From Pseudomonas vancouverensis (GTDB lineage: Bacteria; Pseudomonadota; Gammaproteobacteria; Pseudomonadales; Pseudomonadaceae), in the NCBI RefSeq assembly GCF_004348895.1, contig NZ_RRZK01000032.1:434001-498000 (forward strand): a stretch of DNA of 64,000 nt. Reading direction: 5' to 3'. Shown in pieces: positions 62,542 through 64,000 of the stretch. Each line of letters begins with the position of its first letter. Positions within the stretch are counted from its first letter, which is position 1. Position numbers and translations under genes: made by a program. The notes under the pieces are model-generated. The model did not search any database. It saw only the letters and a program-made list of their open reading frames with translations, and was not told the origin of the DNA.

Positions 62542-63813
62542 ATGAATGACATGACCCTGAAATCCGGCAGCTTGAATATCATTGCGCCCCTTGAGCAGGA
62601 AGGCACCAAAGCGGTGGTGCGCACCTGGTTGAAGAAGGCCGGTGATACGGTACATAAGCATGAGCCCGTCGTGGAGTTGGAAACCGACAAGGTGGTGGTG
62701 GAGATTGCCGCGCCTGGTGACGGTACTCTGGAGATCATCCTGGGTAACGATGCGGATGCAGCGCCCGGCGCAGTGCTGGGGGTGATCAACCTGGGCGGAG
62801 CTGAAGAGGTGGTCGCCCCAGTACCGGCGCCGACCGCCGAAGCGACTGGGGATTTACCGGTGGTGTTTGACCCTGAGCTGCGCCTGTCACCGGCTGTGCG
62901 CAGGCTTTTGAGGGAGCACAATTTGGATCCGGCAGCCGTTGAAGCGAGCGGCAGAGGCGGACGCCTCACTCGTGAGGACGTCATCACGTTCGTGCAGGAC
63001 AAACCGGCAAAAACCGTCAGCCCAACCGCAGCGCAATCCGTGATCCCGGCGTCCCAGGTCACGGCTGCTTCCGCGCCCCTTGCCGCCACCTCAGGAGAGC
63101 GCGGTCCTCAGGTCAGCGCCCACGTTCCCCATAGCAGCATGCGCCGCAAGATCGCTGAACATATGCAGCATTCAGTGAGCACCGCCCCTCATGTCACGTC
63201 GGTATTTGAGGCCGACTTCAGCGCGATCATCGCCCATCGCAAAAAATATAAAAAACTATTCGCCGACCAAGGGGTGAACCTGACGTTTACCTCCTATTTC
63301 GTGGCCGCCTCGGTTCAGGCGATGCTGGCCGTGCCGAACGTGAACAGTCGCTGGAACGACGATTACCTGGAAGTGTTCAAGGACATCAATGTTGGCGTTG
63401 GTACCGCGTTGGGGGAGGCCGGGCTGATTGTCCCGGTGATCCACCGGGCCCAGGAGTTATCCATTCTCGGTATCGCGTCACGGTTACAGGGCCTGACCGA
63501 AGCGGCTCGTAACGGCAAGCTCAGGTCGGGTGATGTGCAGGGCGGTACGTTCACGATTTCCAACCACGGCACTTCAGGCTCCTTGTTCGCTACCCCGATC
63601 ATTATCAACCAGCCGCAGTCGGCAATCCTGGGGATCGGCGCCCTGGAAAAGCGTGTGGTGGTTCGAGAAATAGACGGGGCAGACAGCTTCCAGGTTCGGC
63701 CAAAGGCCTATGTGTCACTGACGATAGATCACCGCGTGCTCGACGGCAGCGTAACGAATGCCTGGCTGAGTCGCTTTGTGGAAGTGATTGAACAATGGCC
63801 TTTGGAAGGCTGA
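62542..63813 (+). CDS. 2-oxoacid dehydrogenase E2, dihydrolipoamide acyltransferase
   Basis: 423-aa E2. One lipoyl domain (about 10-85) with lipoylated K50 in ELETDKVVVE, a peripheral-subunit-binding domain (about 114-150), an Ala/Pro linker and the catalytic domain with the DHRVLDG active site near the end. Two nt after the E1 stop, so co-translated. Resembles 2-oxoglutarate-type E2 in the lipoyl domain; acyl specificity cannot be read directly. Confidence 0.93.
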   Translation: MNDMTLKSGSLNIIAPLEQEGTKAVVRTWLKKAGDTVHKHEPVVELETDKVVVEIAAPGDGTLEIILGNDADAAPGAVLGVINLGGAEEVVAPVPAPTAEATGDLPVVFDPELRLSPAVRRLLREHNLDPAAVEASGRGGRLTREDVITFVQDKPAKTVSPTAAQSVIPASQVTAASAPLAATSGERGPQVSAHVPHSSMRRKIAEHMQHSVSTAPHVTSVFEADFSAIIAHRKKYKKLFADQGVNLTFTSYFVAASVQAMLAVPNVNSRWNDDYLEVFKDINVGVGTALGEAGLIVPVIHRAQELSILGIASRLQGLTEAARNGKLRSGDVQGGTFTISNHGTSGSLFATPIIINQPQSAILGIGALEKRVVVREIDGADSFQVRPKAYVSLTIDHRVLDGSVTNAWLSRFVEVIEQWPLEG

Positions 63814-63826
63814 CTGGTCCTGAGCC

Positions 63827-63855
63827 AAAAACGCGACCCCAGTCGCGTTTTTTTT
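63827..63855 (+). terminator. Terminator after the E1-E2 genes
   Basis: AAAACGCGAC / GTCGCGTTTT stem followed by a run of eight T. The following gene needs its own promoter or readthrough. Confidence 0.9.
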
Positions 63856-63901
63856 GAAAGAAAAACATCTGACCTTAAAACAAACGGACGGGAGTCTGAT
63901 T

Positions 63902-64000
63902 TTGCCAATTTTCCAGAACATACAAGTCTTGCCCAATGATCCGATCCTGGGGCTTGCAGATACCTATGCCCGCGATATACGAAGCAAAAAAATTGACCTG
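63902..64000 (+). CDS. Class I aminotransferase (AspC/TyrB type), start only
   Basis: 33 codons to the window edge from TTG 63902, with GGGAG 7 nt upstream. The reading MPIFQNIQVLPNDPILGLAD matches the N-terminus of aspartate/aromatic aminotransferases (DPILGLAD is typical). It would turn an amino acid into the 2-oxo acid used by the E1-E2 enzyme. C-terminal 90% is outside the window. Confidence 0.75.
   Translation, partial: MPIFQNIQVLPNDPILGLADTYARDIRSKKIDL

Overview
The window is a Pseudomonas chromosome, most likely of the fluorescens/putida side of the genus. The first 37 kb carry a gene order that I recall as conserved in Pseudomonas: tRNA-Glu/Gly pairs; fadE; a YadG/YadH-type ABC exporter; comEC-exbB-exbD-lpxK-trm112-kdsB-ptp-murB; rne/rluC; sppA; maf; then yceD-rpmF-plsX-fabD-fabG-acpP-fabF-pabC-mltG-tmk. 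Codon use, GC content and Shine-Dalgarno sites fit that genus. No database was consulted; family names rest on motif and sequence recognition.

Layout. 1-3.9 kb: a truncated membrane protein, two tandem tRNA-Glu/tRNA-Gly pairs behind a strong stringent-type promoter, an AlaX tRNA-editing enzyme and a LysR regulator. 3.9-10.4 kb: FadE, a transglutaminase-like protein, a glutathione transferase, an ABC-2 exporter and a DUF2062 protein. 10.5-17.4 kb: DNA uptake (ComEC) and a cell-envelope operon (ExbBD, LpxK, KdsB, MurB and others). 17.6-22.0 kb: a four-gene molybdenum hydroxylase cassette (2Fe-2S subunit, Tat-exported large subunit, XdhC, MocA) placed between murB and rne. 22.1-37.1 kb: RNase E with a long 5' UTR, RluC, a phosphatase, SppA, Maf and the fatty-acid synthesis cluster ending in tmk.

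At about 37,071 the essential gene tmk (thymidylate kinase) breaks off after residue 98, and foreign DNA continues to the end of the window; holB and pilZ, expected next, never appear. The block 37.1-47.7 kb is an accessory island. It holds an intact IS21-family element, an XRE regulator with a TPR-HEPN (LA2681-type) RNase gene and a small unknown gene, a divergent metallophosphoesterase, a run of small unknown genes, and two antitoxin-like genes without visible toxins (Xre/MbcA/ParS type and a PrlF-like tail). It ends in IS debris with a four-fold 23-bp repeat. No integrase is visible; the other end of the insertion lies outside the window.

From 47.7 kb on the content is catabolic: a split AtuA (DUF1446) pair, an OprD-type porin, an M20 dipeptidase and a complete Dpp/Opp-type peptide ABC transporter, all on the minus strand and divergent from a LysR gene with a sigma-54-like site. 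Next come an Lrp/AsnC regulator and a fused E1-alpha/beta 2-oxoacid dehydrogenase with its E2, followed by the start of an AspC/TyrB-type aminotransferase. Together these suggest uptake of peptides through the outer and inner membranes, hydrolysis to amino acids, transamination, and oxidative decarboxylation of the resulting 2-oxo acids to acyl-CoA.
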